64,000 nucleotides of DNA from Yamagishiella unicocca (GCA_003116995.1 BDSL01000055.1:434001-498000); one strand, 5' to 3'; positions 1 to 12,021 are shown, counted from the first letter of the stretch. Notes: generated from the sequence alone by a model not told the origin. Numbers and translations: made by a program.

Positions 1-645
1 GGCACCACGGCAGCGCCACTCGGGTGGACTCCACAGGCACCATCCTCGCCTCACCCACCGCCGTCAGCCCCGCACCGGGGGCAGGGGTGTCTGCGTATGC
101 GGGCATAGCCATGCAGGCCGTGGTGATGCCCAGGCCCGAGCTCTGGAGGCCCGCGTAGCGTCGGCCCGGCACCACCCTGCAAGGTGTGGTTGTGGGCGTG
201 GTCAGAAGAGTGATTAAGCGGTGGCGGGCGGTGCGGGAAGGGTGGGTAGGCACGGGAGAGGGAAGGGATGAGGCGAGGATGGTGAGGCGGGTCATAGTGT
301 TACTTGCCTGCACCGCCGGATCCCAGCGGTGTCGCACCAAAGCAGCCTCACAGCTTTGGCAGGATGTGCTTCGTCCTTAATCGCTGCCAACTGTCGCGAT
401 GCAGGGGCGCCTCGCGACGTCTGCAACGCCTCGCTTGGCAAGCTGGTCTGGGCGTTGTCGACATGTTCATTTGATGGCGCAGCTACTAGTGCGGGTGTGG
501 TTCCTGGTGGCGCAGGTGCAGTCGCCTGCGACTCGTTGCCATGTGACGAGAAGTCGAGCACTTTTAAGAACCGGTCCATTCCTCCTTCTAGCAAGCAAGA
601 CGGCCAGGCTGTCTTGCAGTCTACAAATACTTTCGCATCCGTCAA
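1..645 (-). CDS. Glutamine synthetase-family protein, 5' end only
   Basis: Two exons are visible: 645-308 (start codon at 645) and 176-1, which runs off the window. The intron 307-177 has a GC-AG border (CAG/GCAAGT donor), and phase 2 is kept across it. The joined protein reads ...VRLLWCDTAGIRRCR-VVPGRRYAG..., then a stretch ending VESTRVALPW. This pattern (VRLxWxDxxGxxRCRVVP) is typical of the N-terminal beta-grasp part of the type I-like / FluG-like glutamine synthetase family, which ligates ammonia or an amine to glutamate using ATP. The first ~90 residues are not conserved and could be a transit peptide or linker. The catalytic barrel lies outside the window, so substrate cannot be judged; it need not be a true glutamine synthetase. 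The gene lies tandem to, and downstream of, the large alanine-rich gene. Confidence 0.72.
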
Positions 646-1220
646 AGGGGTTCCAAAAGGCTCAACCGCTCTATTCGTCGTACAGCTCCTCCAGTTCCCT
701 AGCCGAGATCATCCGGCCAGGTTATTAGCTGAAACTGCGCTTCATTTGCCATTAACGCTTAATGTGGTATTAGCTGCCCTATGATCCCTCCGCAATACGA
801 AATCTGGTGGGTTGGATTAGGTGCCGGCAGAGTGGAAGTATGTAAGGACAAGCGTGGAGATCGACGGGGGATGCAGGGACATTGCATAAATGTGCTACCA
901 GACACTATAGACGACGTGAACACTGTCGACTCACGAATGTTTCTCGCTGTCGGCGCTTTTAGTAGCCGGCTTTGGGGCAAACGGGTTGCCGGGGGCTGAT
1001 GATTGCCGGGGCCTGATGGCCGGTCCTAGTGCTGATTGGAGGGGTTATTGCCGCCGCAAGCAGAGTGCTGGCGTGCGAGAATATTTGTCATCGTAACATA
1101 CTGAGGACAAGAACGGGTGGAGAGTGCTTCGGGTATCGTTAGCGTTTTGCGCGAGGAACATGTTCGCTTATGGATCCGTGCACAGAGGGAGGGTTTGCGT
1201 ACATCGGCTAATGACACGGG
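646..1220. other. Intergenic region
   Basis: This stretch separates the start codon of the glutamine-synthetase-like gene from the likely 3' end of the next minus-strand gene, so it should hold the promoter and 5' UTR of the former. I see no convincing ORF, repeat or TATA element. Confidence 0.4.
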
Positions 1221-1225
1221 TTACA
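1221..1225 (-). other. Candidate TGTAA polyadenylation signal
   Basis: TTACA on the plus strand is TGTAA on the minus strand, the usual volvocine polyadenylation signal. It lies about 415 bases after the predicted stop at 1637, a normal 3' UTR length for these algae. Confidence 0.4.
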
Positions 1226-1636
1226 CTCAGCACCCACCCTGCCCTTCCTTTCCACGGGGATTTTGCCGGCCTGTTGCCCCCCTGGAGCCTCCAGAGGCGG
1301 GGGGCTTCACTCGCACCGAAACACCGCTCTCGCACCCAGACCAGGCCTGCGCTCTCGCACCCAGCCCAGGCCTGCGCCTGACACCTGCTGCACTACCTGT
1401 ACGACCGCCGCTCCCTGCCCGCACACCACCAATCCGTGTACATGTGGCCTCAGCCAGTCACTTCAGCCAAACAACCCTAAAACCCGTAAACCAGCGCGCA
1501 CACGGTCGACTCGTGGTATACACCAGTACACCGTCGCTCGCTAACTCCCCTCTCCGTCCCCTCCACTCACGGGGATTAGCACCCCGGCAGCAGCAGCGGC
1601 AGCAGCGGCAGCAGCAGTAGCAGGAGCGTCGCCCCC

Positions 1637-4600
1637 TCAGAACCCGTCAGGCAGCCGGAGTGCCCCCACAGCGGCAGCCCCTCCCTGGCTCCCACCCGCC
1701 AGCCCCAACGGCTCCAGGGAGGGCGCCAGCTCCGGCCCTCCCACCGCGAACAGCGGGGCGAAGGGCGAGCCGTCCGCCGGTGCGGCCGGCTGGCCAGCGA
1801 AATGGGCGTTGAGCTGTATGAGGCGCTGGGGGGGGGGGCGAGAAGACCGGGTTGGGGGAGGGGAAAGGGCTTAGACAAGGGTATTTTGGGGGCCCCTTAC
1901 TTTCCCAGAATGGCTTCAGCCGGTCTTCCTACTCAGTGCCGACCCACGGGTCTCCTTTCATGCCCCCCCCGCCACCACCAGCACACCTGGACCGCCTGCC
2001 GGCGCTGCGCAAAACTCCACGTTGGGTTTCGGAGCAGCGTGTCCAGGTAGCGGCGGGACTGGGGCCCCAGGGGATCACCTGTCACGTGGGGCGTAGCGGG
2101 GGGGTACAGAACAGAACAGCGGGGGGGGGGGGGGGGTACAGAACAGCGGGGGGGGGGGGGTGCAGAACAGAACAGCGGGGGGTGGGGGGTGCAGAACAGA
2201 ACAGCGGGGGGGGGGGGTGCAGAACAGAACAGCGGGGGGGGGGGGGGTGCAGAACAGGACCGGTTACTCGACATGGGAAGTAACCGGTTCAGCAGCGGGA
2301 GTGTGTGTGTTGAGGGGAGTCCCATGGGTGGGCACGTGGAAGTGGAACCGATTAGGAAAGCAGCGGGCGGGGGTTGGGGTTAGGGTTGGGCGTTTCTCTT
2401 CGCGATGGCTCTAGAAGCACACCCTGGCAAAGGCCCACCACTGGTGTTGTGCATTCCGTTGCAGCAGCAGGCACCCACCGACCCACCGACCCACCAGCGG
2501 GAATGCCTTGCTCGAGCATCTGCTGCAAGTAGACCTCGTCAGCCTGTGGGGTGTAGGGTGGGGGGGGGGGACTTACAAACACACAGCGTTCACTGCAAAG
2601 GGGTGAGACAGACGCGGAGGATCGCTGATGAGTAGCTGCCTGCCAGCGCACTTCCGTTGCTACAGCTAAGCGCCCCCAAACGCCAAGCAACCACTCCACA
2701 TATCAGTTTTACTTTTTCGATGCCGACCCGTGGGTCTCCTCTCCAGCCCCCTCCCCCCCACTGACCCGCGGGTTGAAAAAGCCGCTCCTGCCCGCGGCCG
2801 CCACTCGCTCCTCCCTTGCCGGCTCCTCCGCCGCCCACTCCGCCAGCGCCGAGTCCCGATACACGACCCACTCCGCGTCGCCCAGCGCCCGGTGACCCTG
2901 CAGGGGTTGGAGGGGGATGGGGGGAAGGGAGCCACGTGGGTTGGACGGAGGGTGTGGAGGGGAAGGGAATTACGTGGCCGATGACGACTCCAGGGGGTGG
3001 GTAGGTGGAGGGGATGCGGACAAGGAGGGGCGGGAGGCGGCGCTGCAGCCACCTCGTGGTGGTCCCTCTCTCACACGGGGCCCCCAACCAGCACCAGCTT
3101 GGGGCCCGGGGAATAACAAGAACAACAAAACACCGCGCCGTCGTGATGCCGTACATCGGGTTTTCGGGTCGAGTGGGAGGAGTGGAGGGTCCCCCAAACC
3201 CGGGTTTTCTCGCCACTCCCCGCCCCTTCGGTTTGTTGGCCGTGGATTCGCGGATTCTGTTATAACTCCTTCCAACACCCGGGCAGCGGCAGCGGCAGCT
3301 GCGGGTGCTTACCAGAGCCTGCAGGTATGCGTCCAGCTGGGTCCTCATGCCCTCCAGCCAGGAGGCCTCGCTTCGCCGCAGCTCTGGGTGCGTCCAGCAG
3401 GCAGAGGTGGCGGCGGCGGCGGAGGAGGTGGAGGTGGAGGAGGTGGAGGAGGAGGTGGAGGCGGAGGAGGTCGAGGAGGGGGAACCCAGGCCGCTCAGCG
3501 GCAGGTGCAGGCGGGGGTCGTGAGTCATCTGAAGCGGCCGACAAGGGAGGGGGAGGGGGGAGGGGAGGGGGGAGGGCGACGGCAGCAGGTGGGGAGGACT
3601 GTCGGCCGTCGGGTGGAGCGGATTGGAGCAGCACGTGTTTAGGCCGGCGGTGAGGGGGAGGGGTGTACGACGCACGTGAAGGCGGCGACGGTACGAACCC
3701 CGCCCTCCTGGAGCCCCTTCCTGGGTCCACCACTCGCCAGCGGGGGCAACGATACACGCTGTGCACCTTCCCCCCGGGCCCCCCTGGAGCCCCCGCGTGG
3801 AGCCCCCTCTCCCCCCCATACACCCCACACACATACACATGGGTTTCCCCTCTCCCCCCCGCCCCCTCAAACACCCACGGTGAGGTAGCGCTCCACGTCC
3901 ATCTCCATGTGCTGCACCGCCAGCAGCTCGTGGGTGGAGTGGGAGGGGGAGTCGGCGGTGAGGGCCAGAGCCTGGGTTGGGGCGGTGGAGGGGGGACCCG
4001 CGGGGGAGGGTTGGAGGGCGGGCGAGACAGCAGCGTGCGCAGGGGAGATGTGTTAACCGCCAATGTGTGCGGAAGGTGGAGGGGTACATAAGAGAATCCA
4101 CGGCCGACAAACGGAGGGCGGTGGGGGGTGGGGGGTGGGGGGTGGGCGGCGAGAAGACCCGGTTACACGATGCAGGCCCAAACACCTCACTCATATACCA
4201 GCGCAACACCTGAACCCAACCCGACACCTACCCTCGCAAACACCGTGACCCTCAGCGAGCCTCCCGCCCCCCGGCCCTCCCGGCCCCGGAGCCCTCCCAC
4301 CTCCCGCCCTCCCACCTCCCGCCCTCCCACCTCCCGCCCTCCCACCTCCCGCCCTCCGACCTCCCGCCCTCCCACCTCCCGCCCTGCCCCCTCCCGGACC
4401 CACCTGCAGCCAAGATGCGAAATCCTGCGCCTCGGCGGCGCCCAGCAGGCCCGCCAGCGCCGCCGTCACCCTTCCCCCCGCCGCCGCCACCCCGGCGCCG
4501 CCGCTCCGAGACCACTCGCCCAGCTCCCGCGCCGCCGCCTCCGCCGCTGCGCCTCCGGCTCCGCCGCCTCCCGCCTCCGAAGCCTTGCGTTGCTGCTCCG

Positions 4601-7600
4601 CCACCAGGGCCAGCAGCGCCGTCAGCTTGTTGCGTTGCGACTGGGCCGCCTCCGGGGTAACGGACACCTGGGGGTTGGGTTGGGTTGGGTTGGGTTGGGG
4701 GTGGGGTGGATTGGGCTGTATTGGAGTGGATTAGATCAAGTCCAGCCCGCCTCCGCGGCAACCCACCCCGCCCCACCCCCACAATCCTCGCTGTGACACC
4801 CCATCCCACCCCATCTCGAAGCGTCTGTCCTAAACGGATTTCCTTCGTACACGGGTGTTCCTTGCAACCCCCACACTCCTCGCTGTGACGTGTATCACGT
4901 AAGCGATGGCTGCGCACCGCCTCCCCTGCTCCCCACCAAACGCACCCCCTCCCCGGCCTCCCCCGCCTCCCACCTGCACCCGCAGGAAGCGAAGCAGCAG
5001 CGCCAGCAGCGGAGCTGGCAGCACCAACAGACCCTTGCGGGCGTCAGCCAGCCACGCCTGGGGGAGGGGGAGGGGCATGAAGACCGGTTACCGGGGGGGG
5101 CAGGAGGGGGCGGTGAGAAGGCGGGAGGGACGGCGGCATTGGAGACTGGGGAGGGCGGTTCAGCGAAGAGCAGCTGGAAGACTCAGGGCGCACGGGGCCT
5201 CTGCAATGCCGCCTGGAGCGGTTCCCCCCTGGAGTGACTCCTCAGCCATCTCCCCCCTCACACTTTTCAGTGCCGACCCACGAGTTTCCTCTCCCTTTCT
5301 CCCCCTCTTTCGCCCCTCCTTTCTCCCCCCCTTTCTCCCTCGTTTCTCCCCTCTTTCGTCCCCCAAGCCCGGCCCAAGTAAACCTCACCTGGAGGTCCCC
5401 CGCAGCTAGCTGCACCCCGCCCTCCCCGCCAGCCGCCAGCGCCCCCACCACCCGCAGCTGCTCCCGCACGCCGGACACGACCGCGTCGCCGCCGCCGCCG
5501 TCCCGATGCAGCGCATAGTAGCTGTCGTACAGCTGGCGCGCTGGCGGCGGGAGCGCGTCGACAGCCGCCGCCAGGTCGGCGGCTGACGGCAGCGGCCGCT
5601 GCGGCGGCGCCGCCGGAGGTGTCGACACGTGCCTGTGCCCGGCGGGGACCGCGGCGGAGTTGAGGGTGTATGAGGGTGTAGGTGTATGAGAGGAAACCCG
5701 TTGGGGGGTGGCGAGAAGACCCGTAAGGAGGCGGGGAGCTGCCGTGTTGGGCACTGGCCTTCATGGGTGGGGCCGCCCCCTGCCAGCGTACTCGCACTCA
5801 CCCTCGCAACCTATAAACGAACGCTGAGGACGCCCCGAGTGGGAGTCCCCTTCCTGCCTGCGCTGTAGCATAGGTGGCACTCGAAGCGGCACTCGAAGCG
5901 ACACTCGAAGTGGCACTCGAAGCGGCACTCGAAGCGACCCCCCACCACCCAGAGCCGCACCTCTCGTGCACCAGGTCCAGCTCCGCCGCCACAGCCTCCC
6001 GCTCAAGCAACGCAGCAGCCGTGGCGGCGCCCACGACGTCCGCCCGCGCCGCCCGCCACGCCGCGTCAGCATCGGCGTACAGCGCCGCCGTGAGCGCGGC
6101 GGCGCCGCCGCTGGTCCGCCCCGCCTCCAGCAGCCGCAGCACGAGGGCCTCTCGGAGCTCCGGAACCATGGCTCGCAGCTTGTGCAGGCTGCCGTACCCG
6201 CCGGCCAGAAGCCCGGAAGCCAGCGGCGTGCCGACTGCGCGAAGCCACGCCAGCGTCGCCGTCGCCTCACGCGAGGCGGCGCCAGCGGCCGCGCCGCCGG
6301 CGCCCGACTCCATGGGTTCCGGAGCCGTCAGCGCCAGCGCCCGCCCCGCCGCCGCCAGCCGCTGCCGCGCCGCAGCGAGCCGTTGCGCCAGGGGGGCTGG
6401 TATGGGCACCGCCGCCGCCGCCGCCAGTCCGGTCCGAGCGGTCCCACCACCACCGCTCGCCAGCTGCGCGGCCAGCTGCGCTAGCCAGCCTCTCAGCTCC
6501 TGCTCCGAAACCTGCACCGGGTGCCACAGCCCAATGTGCCGTACATGTGATGGAAGGGGTAGGGAGCAAGTCCAGCCCCGTCCGGCCCCTGGAGCGCTCC
6601 TTCAGGGCCTTGCCGCAGAATACGACACACCTTCCCACGCCTTTCCAATAAGGAGGCAGCCAGTGGCAGAGAGCCGCAGGAGACATGGCGGACACGGCTT
6701 ACGGCGAGATAGCAGCCATCACAGCGGCCCCTGCGCCCTTGCTTGTGCTCGCGTTCCTCTGGCTGTTCGCCGGGATCATCCCAAACCCAACACAAGTACG
6801 CAACCTCCGTAGGCCGATCCTAAGCTGAGCTGCGAGCGATCGGAAAGTACTCCACTGCGGCTGGGGGTGGGGGGCGGCAGGGAGCCACGGAAGACGCAGT
6901 CGCGTCGCCCGTCGTACCTTCAGCTCGTCCATGTACGGCAGTTGTTGAGGCTCCAGCGGCAGCCCCAGCAGCTGCAGCGCCGCCACCGCCTCCTGCCGTA
7001 CCCCCGACGCCCCGCCCGCGCACCCCAGCCGCTCCTCCACGTGGCGCAGCAGCGCCGCCGCCGCCAGCCACTCCGCCGCCGCCGCGCGCTGCGCCGCCGT
7101 CGCCTCCGCCGGGCCCCCCGCCTCCACCGCCCCCACCGCCATCGCCGTCAACAAGGCGTCAGCGTCCAGCGGCGCCCCCGCCTCTCCCATCGCGACGCCT
7201 GCCGCTTCCAACGCCGTTGCTCGCGCCGCCGCCGCCGCCGCACGAAGCTGCGGCAGCAGCCACAGCCCTGGGGCCGCCGCCGCCGCCGCCGTCGCCGCCG
7301 CAGTGGAAGACCGCTCCGACGGCTCCGCCGTCGGCGCTTCCGCTGGCGGCGCCTCCGCTGGCGGCGGCCGTAGCGCCGTCAGGTCCAGCGCTGCCGCCAG
7401 CGCGGGGCTCCGTGCGGCTGCGGCGGCCAGGATAGCTGGCAGCTGCGGCAGCGCCAGAAGGGCCTCCCACGCTACCACCTGTGGCTGCCGCTGCTGCTCC
7501 TGCTGTGGCCCTGGCGGGGACCCTGGTAGCGACACAGCGGCCGGATCTGCTGCGAATGCGCGCAGCAGCTCCAACTCCGTCCGAGGCTGCTGCAGCTGCT

Positions 7601-9401
7601 GCTGCGGCTGCTTGGACGACTGGGCGGGCTGCAGGTGGCTAGCGGTGGTGAGCCGGGCAAGCTGCGAGAGGAGTGGGCGGAGTGGGCGGAGTGAGCGGAG
7701 TGGGCGGAGTGGGCGGAGTGGGTGGAGCGGGCGGAGTGGGCGGAGTGGGCGGAGTGCGCGGAGTGGGCGGAGTGGGCGGGGTGGGCGGAGTGGGCGGAGT
7801 GGGCGGAGTGGGTGGAGGGCAGCTTATGCACAGGCAGAGGAAGAGGGACCCGCAGGAGCCTGATGCCAGGGCACTCAGGCCCCAGCCGGCGGGTATCTAA
7901 GAGCGATCCAAAATGGCCCCCTCTAGCTCCCAGCCCCCAAACACCACCACCGAGACACCGGCACCTGCAACTGCCTACCCCCTGGCGCGCTCTCTCACCT
8001 GCAGCGCCCCCTCGTACCACGGCTCCGAGACCAGCGCCGCCGCCGCCCCGCCCGCGCTCCCCGCCGCCGCCTGCTGCGCGAGGGCCTCCCCCACCAGCAG
8101 CTGCAGCCGCACCACCACCTCCCGAGCAGCCCACACCAGCACAGCAGGCGCGGGCACGGCGCCTTGGCGGGGCGGGGTGAATGGGGAGGGAAGGTGAGAG
8201 GGCACCCGGGGGGGAAGGGAGGGAGCAGCGTACACGTTGGTTGGGTGACAGTGGAGGCGGGCGGCCATGGAAGGACATGACATATGACGGAAGCAACCGT
8301 GCCGTACCGTGGACCCTCCCTTGACCCTTCGAATCGGGACGAAACCAGCACACACAGTTCGCCGACTTGTCGCCGCAGCATTTCCTCTCCCCCCCGCTAG
8401 TTTCTGCCTTCTATCCTCTATGTCGTGTAACCGGGTCTTCTCGCTACATACACACACCCTCCCTCCCGCCCTGGACCCACCAGCGGCCATCTGCATGATC
8501 CCCGCCGCCCGCTGCTGGGGCACCGCCGCCATCTTCTGCAGGCTGGCCAGGAAGCGCTGGTCGGAAGCCAGCGGGCTGCTGCCGTACTCCTCCAGCTGCC
8601 GTACGTCGGTGTGCGTCAGCACGGCCATGCTCTGGGAACAAGGGGGGAGGCCGGTGGTGGGGTTTGTGTGGAGGGGGGCGTGCGAGGGGCGGCGGCGGGG
8701 CATGGCGGGGCCGGGGGAAGGGGGCCGGGGGCAGGGGGGGCAGCGCACCCGTGTCCGCACCTGGTAGGCTCTGCAGCAGTTCCCCGCCCCTCTGCCGCCT
8801 CGTGACCAGCGACGAGGTGTCCCAACGCGGTGTCCCAAGTCCGGGGCCGTCCCCCCCAGCCGGGGCCTCCCGCACATCCCTCTGCTCGGCCTCGCACACT
8901 CACACCCACCTGCAACGGATTGCCAAGCTCGCCTAGCTGCAGAGAGACGCCCTGGAAGCTGGCGGTCTGCTGCTCCTGCTGGCTTTGCACGGGGCGGCGT
9001 TCGGGAGCTGGCGCCTGAGACATGGACCGCTTCGGTGACGATGACAACGATGGCCCTGCCGCCGAGCCAGAGGTGGCAAGCTTCGCCTTCAGCTGTGCCA
9101 TCGCGGCTGATGCGGCTTGCGACGTGGGCAATGGCTGACCGGAAGCGTCGGATGTGGCTGATCCGCTAGATCCATGTATTTGCTTCGATCTGGCATGAGA
9201 TGGGACAGCGCCGTCAGCGGAGTTCGGCGCCGGGCTGGCTGATGACGGAGCCACCGGCTCCGTCAAGTTGCTCCCCGGCAGCTTGCCATCAGCGCTGTTT
9301 GCGAAATTGGCTTCCTGTTTAAACCATGAAGTTTGTCCTGCCAACGCACCGGGCGTGTGCGCGGCGCGGAAGCCCCGCTGACGGAGCTGCTGCGCTAACA
9401 T
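1637..9401 (-). CDS. Alanine-rich helical protein of unknown function, 14 exons
   Basis: Exons by splice-site and phase reading: 9401-8910, 8631-8481, 8162-7999, 7661-6918, 6511-5961, 5632-5389, 5057-4974, 4667-4404, 3971-3879, 3528-3313, 2897-2766, 2543-2487, 2058-1987 and 1825-1637 (TGA). Every junction keeps frame, giving about 1150 aa. The N-terminus (MLAQQLRQRGFRAAHTPG) is basic and could be an organelle presequence, but that is inference. Residues ~20-150 are Ser/Pro/Ala/Gln-rich and probably disordered. The rest is Ala/Leu/Glu-rich and predicted helical (for example QLEEYGSSPLASDQRFLASL near residue 180). A Ser/Thr run lies in the exon at 3528-3313. The C-terminus carries RYLDTLLRNPTWSFAQRRQA. 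I recognise no family. Introns are short and several contain minisatellites. The start lies 294 bp from a divergent gene. The chained exons make a real gene likely; the function is unknown. Confidence 0.7.
2101..2260. repeat. G-run / CAGAACAGAACAGC minisatellite
   Basis: At least five imperfect units combine a run of 8-13 G with TGCAGAACAGAACAGC. The array lies in the intron between the exons at 2543-2487 and 2058-1987 of the alanine-rich gene. Its G runs could form quadruplex structures. Confidence 0.85.
4285..4395. repeat. 15-bp pyrimidine-rich minisatellite
   Basis: About seven copies of TCCCACCTCCCGCCC, nearly perfect, sit in the intron between the exons at 4667-4404 and 3971-3879 of the alanine-rich gene. 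Confidence 0.85.
5876..5940. repeat. 12-bp CACTCGAAGCGG minisatellite
   Basis: Five to six copies of a 12-bp unit with GCGG, GCGA and GTGG endings lie just downstream of the donor of the exon at 6511-5961, inside the intron. Confidence 0.8.
7668..7815. repeat. 9-bp GTGGGCGGA array
   Basis: About sixteen units of GTGGGCGGA with GAGC, GGTG and GCGC variants fill part of the intron between the exons at 8162-7999 and 7661-6918. The array ends right at the acceptor of the latter exon. Confidence 0.85.
8418..8446 (+). repeat. Dispersed intronic element, TGTCGTGTAACCGGGTCTTC core
   Basis: This core recurs in the window: closely at 56558-56586, with changes at 43741-43768, and inverted in diverged form at 4149-4175, 50101-50137 and near 55150. 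Most copies lie in predicted introns, usually in the same run of CCCTCC-type sequence. It is probably part of a short non-autonomous repeat whose full limits I cannot set. Confidence 0.6.
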
Positions 9402-9695
9402 GAAGGCAGCCTCGTGAGAAAGGCCCGATCAGCCTTATTCGACCTATCTTATATCATGAAATCGGCTATGGGGACGGCCAATGGCAGAAACGCAACACAG
9501 CACGCATGCGTCGTACAACATGACGCAAGCGCGATCATTACCAATAGCTGCGTTGCAAGGATTGTTGATAAAAACACAAAACCATTCGTATCCGAATGAA
9601 ATCGTTATGCATTTTACAACATCCAATAGGTCAATATCCATTTTTCCGTCTCGCAGCGCTCACACAACATTCATCCCCACCGTTGAGCACTTAGA
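9402..9695. promoter_or_regulatory. Divergent (shared) promoter region
   Basis: Only 294 bp separate the start codons of the alanine-rich gene (leftward) and the plastid membrane-protein gene (rightward). The stretch is visibly AT-richer than its surroundings. It must contain both 5' UTRs and both core promoters. No individual element is identified with confidence. Confidence 0.5.
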
Positions 9696-11989
9696 ATGAA
9701 TCCGCGGATAGTAAGCTGCCACGCAGCGCAGCGTCTGGCCACGCGGCTGTGCGGGCCCTGCCCTTCGTTCCGATGCTGCAGTCTCAACCACACCGACCGC
9801 AATAAACGTTTTCCAGCTGGACAACAGGGCTCGTCCCACCTTTCTCCTTCCTCCTCTCGGCAACTGCATCATCGGCTAGCTACCGCGCCCACTGCCGTTG
9901 CCGGCCCCGCTAGCGGCCCGCGGGTCGCACCGGCTCGGAATCCTGATCGCCGCGGCTGCAGCAACCTGCGCGCTCGCCTTCATCGGCATAACCCGCGACT
10001 CGGGCAGCAGCGCTGCCGCTGCTCTGCTCGCAGGGGCCGCACAGGCCTGGCATGCCGGGCAATCAGCCTCCCCGACACCGTTGATACCACTATCCGAAAC
10101 ATCATAACGATGTCGGCGGTAGTAGGCATCAGCTACGCCGTACTGCTTGCAGCGGTGACGCCGCCGCCTCTGCCGCCGCCGCCGGCGTCAGCTCCTGGTG
10201 CAGGCGGCAGGCGGGCTCTGGGTCCGGGCGCCGCTGGCGGACGAGGAGCCGGCAACGACGATGACGGCTTCACCTGGGGGCTGATGGGCTTCATCAGCTG
10301 CCTGCCGCTGTTCAACTGGCTGGTAGGGGCCTCTCAGGGGGGCAGGGGTGTCCTTGCTTGAGAGTGTATCACCTTGCTTTGATAACGCAATCGCATGGGT
10401 GTCTGCGAGGACTAGGATCAAATGCTGCAATAGGCACTGCCGTCCGTGGACTGTGACTGCTGCCGCTGCTGCCGCCGCTGCTGCTAGCTGCTGTTGCTGC
10501 GGCTGCCGTTCCTGCTGCTGCTGCCACTGCTGCTGCTGCTGCGGCTGCCGCTGCCTCCCCCTTTGCGTCCTTCTCACAGCCCGTTGTCTAGACCAGGCGC
10601 AGACCAGTGTCGGCCCCTGTCCCTGCAAGCGCCCCCCGGGCCCCGTGTCCCACTGTCCCCCGTGTCCCACTGTCCCCCGTGTCCCACTGTCCCCCGTGTC
10701 CCACTGTCCCCCGTGTCCCACTGTCCCCCGTGTCCCACTGTCCCCCGTGTCCCCCGTGTCCCACTGTCCGAATCAACAGGCCTGGGTGCTGGCCGCAATC
10801 AGCGACGAGGACCGCGCAGCGCTGTACGGCACCTACGCAGCCTTGTACGGCACTCCGCTGCTGCTGCGCGGCCTGGACTGGCAGGACCCCTGGGTGCTCT
10901 TCATGCTGCTGCTGTGTGCCGTACATGTGCAGGCGAGTAGCGGCCCACGTGGGCCCTATAGGGCCCCCGTGCGGTGTCTCTGCGGGTTGCGGGTCGTGGT
11001 TGGGTGGCCGAGCGGAATGGCTGGCGCTGGGGATATAGGCGCACTCGAGCGCAAACGCACGCACGCAATGCGCCGGGAGCAAACGTCCGTCCGTCGCCGC
11101 CACCCCTTCAGCCGCCGCCGCTGCCTTCAGCCGCCGCCGCCCCTTCAGCCGCCGCCGCTGCCTTCAGCCGCGTTCTCGAGACCCTGGTTCCCTCGCTACC
11201 CCCTCAGGCTGAGCGCATATCTCAGACCGAGCCGGAGGTGCTTCGGTCCATCCGGCCGGTGGGGGCCGTAGGGGCGGCCCTGCGCGGCGTGGTGGGCGGC
11301 ACCGGCAGCTTCCTGTCGGGTCTGGGCGGGGTGCTGGCGGAGGACTCCAGGTGGGGCCGGGTGCTGGCGGAGTCCGGGGTGGCGCAGAAACGCGCCGGGG
11401 TTCGGGTTGGGACGGGACGGAGGAGGGTCGCTAGGAGGCGGTTGGTGGCAGCGTAGCATGGGGTTGCCCATAGCGAGGGCAGGGCCGCGTTTTGGCAGGG
11501 CTCTCGGCTTCTGGGGGTTGTTTTTTGCGTAAAGCGAACATTTGCGAACAGGTACGAACAGGTGCGTGAACAGGTTCGTCAAGATAGGGCTAATACGGAC
11601 GAGTGCAAGGAGCACTCGCCGCAAACCCCGCCTGATCCCGTGCTGTCCCGCCGGCCCGGGAACACGCAGGCGAGTCGTGCGGCGGCCCAGCGGCAGTAGC
11701 AGCACCCGCAGCAGCGGCAGCAGCAGTAGCAGGCCGGAAGAGCTGGGATCCGGCGATGACCGGCTGCAGCTGGGCAAGGATGTGGATCTGGTTGGATCTG
11801 GTCAACAACTGGATCCGCGCCGGGATGCCGGTCGTGACCCGGAGCTGGAGGATTTCTCGGCGAGGGAGCTGAAGCAGTTTGACGAGCAGCTGAGGAGGGC
11901 CGATCAGCAGCGCCGGAGTGGCCGCGGCGATGCGGCTGGCCGCGGCGGCGCCGGCGGCGGCAGCGGCGGCGGCGGCGGCAGCGGCGGCA

Positions 11990-12021
<32 letters not shown>

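Noticed and set aside
5874..6812. Plus-strand Ser/Ala-rich frame of about 310 codons
   Set aside because: It lies opposite the exon 6511-5961 of the alanine-rich gene, which joins in phase with its neighbours; high GC keeps antisense frames open.
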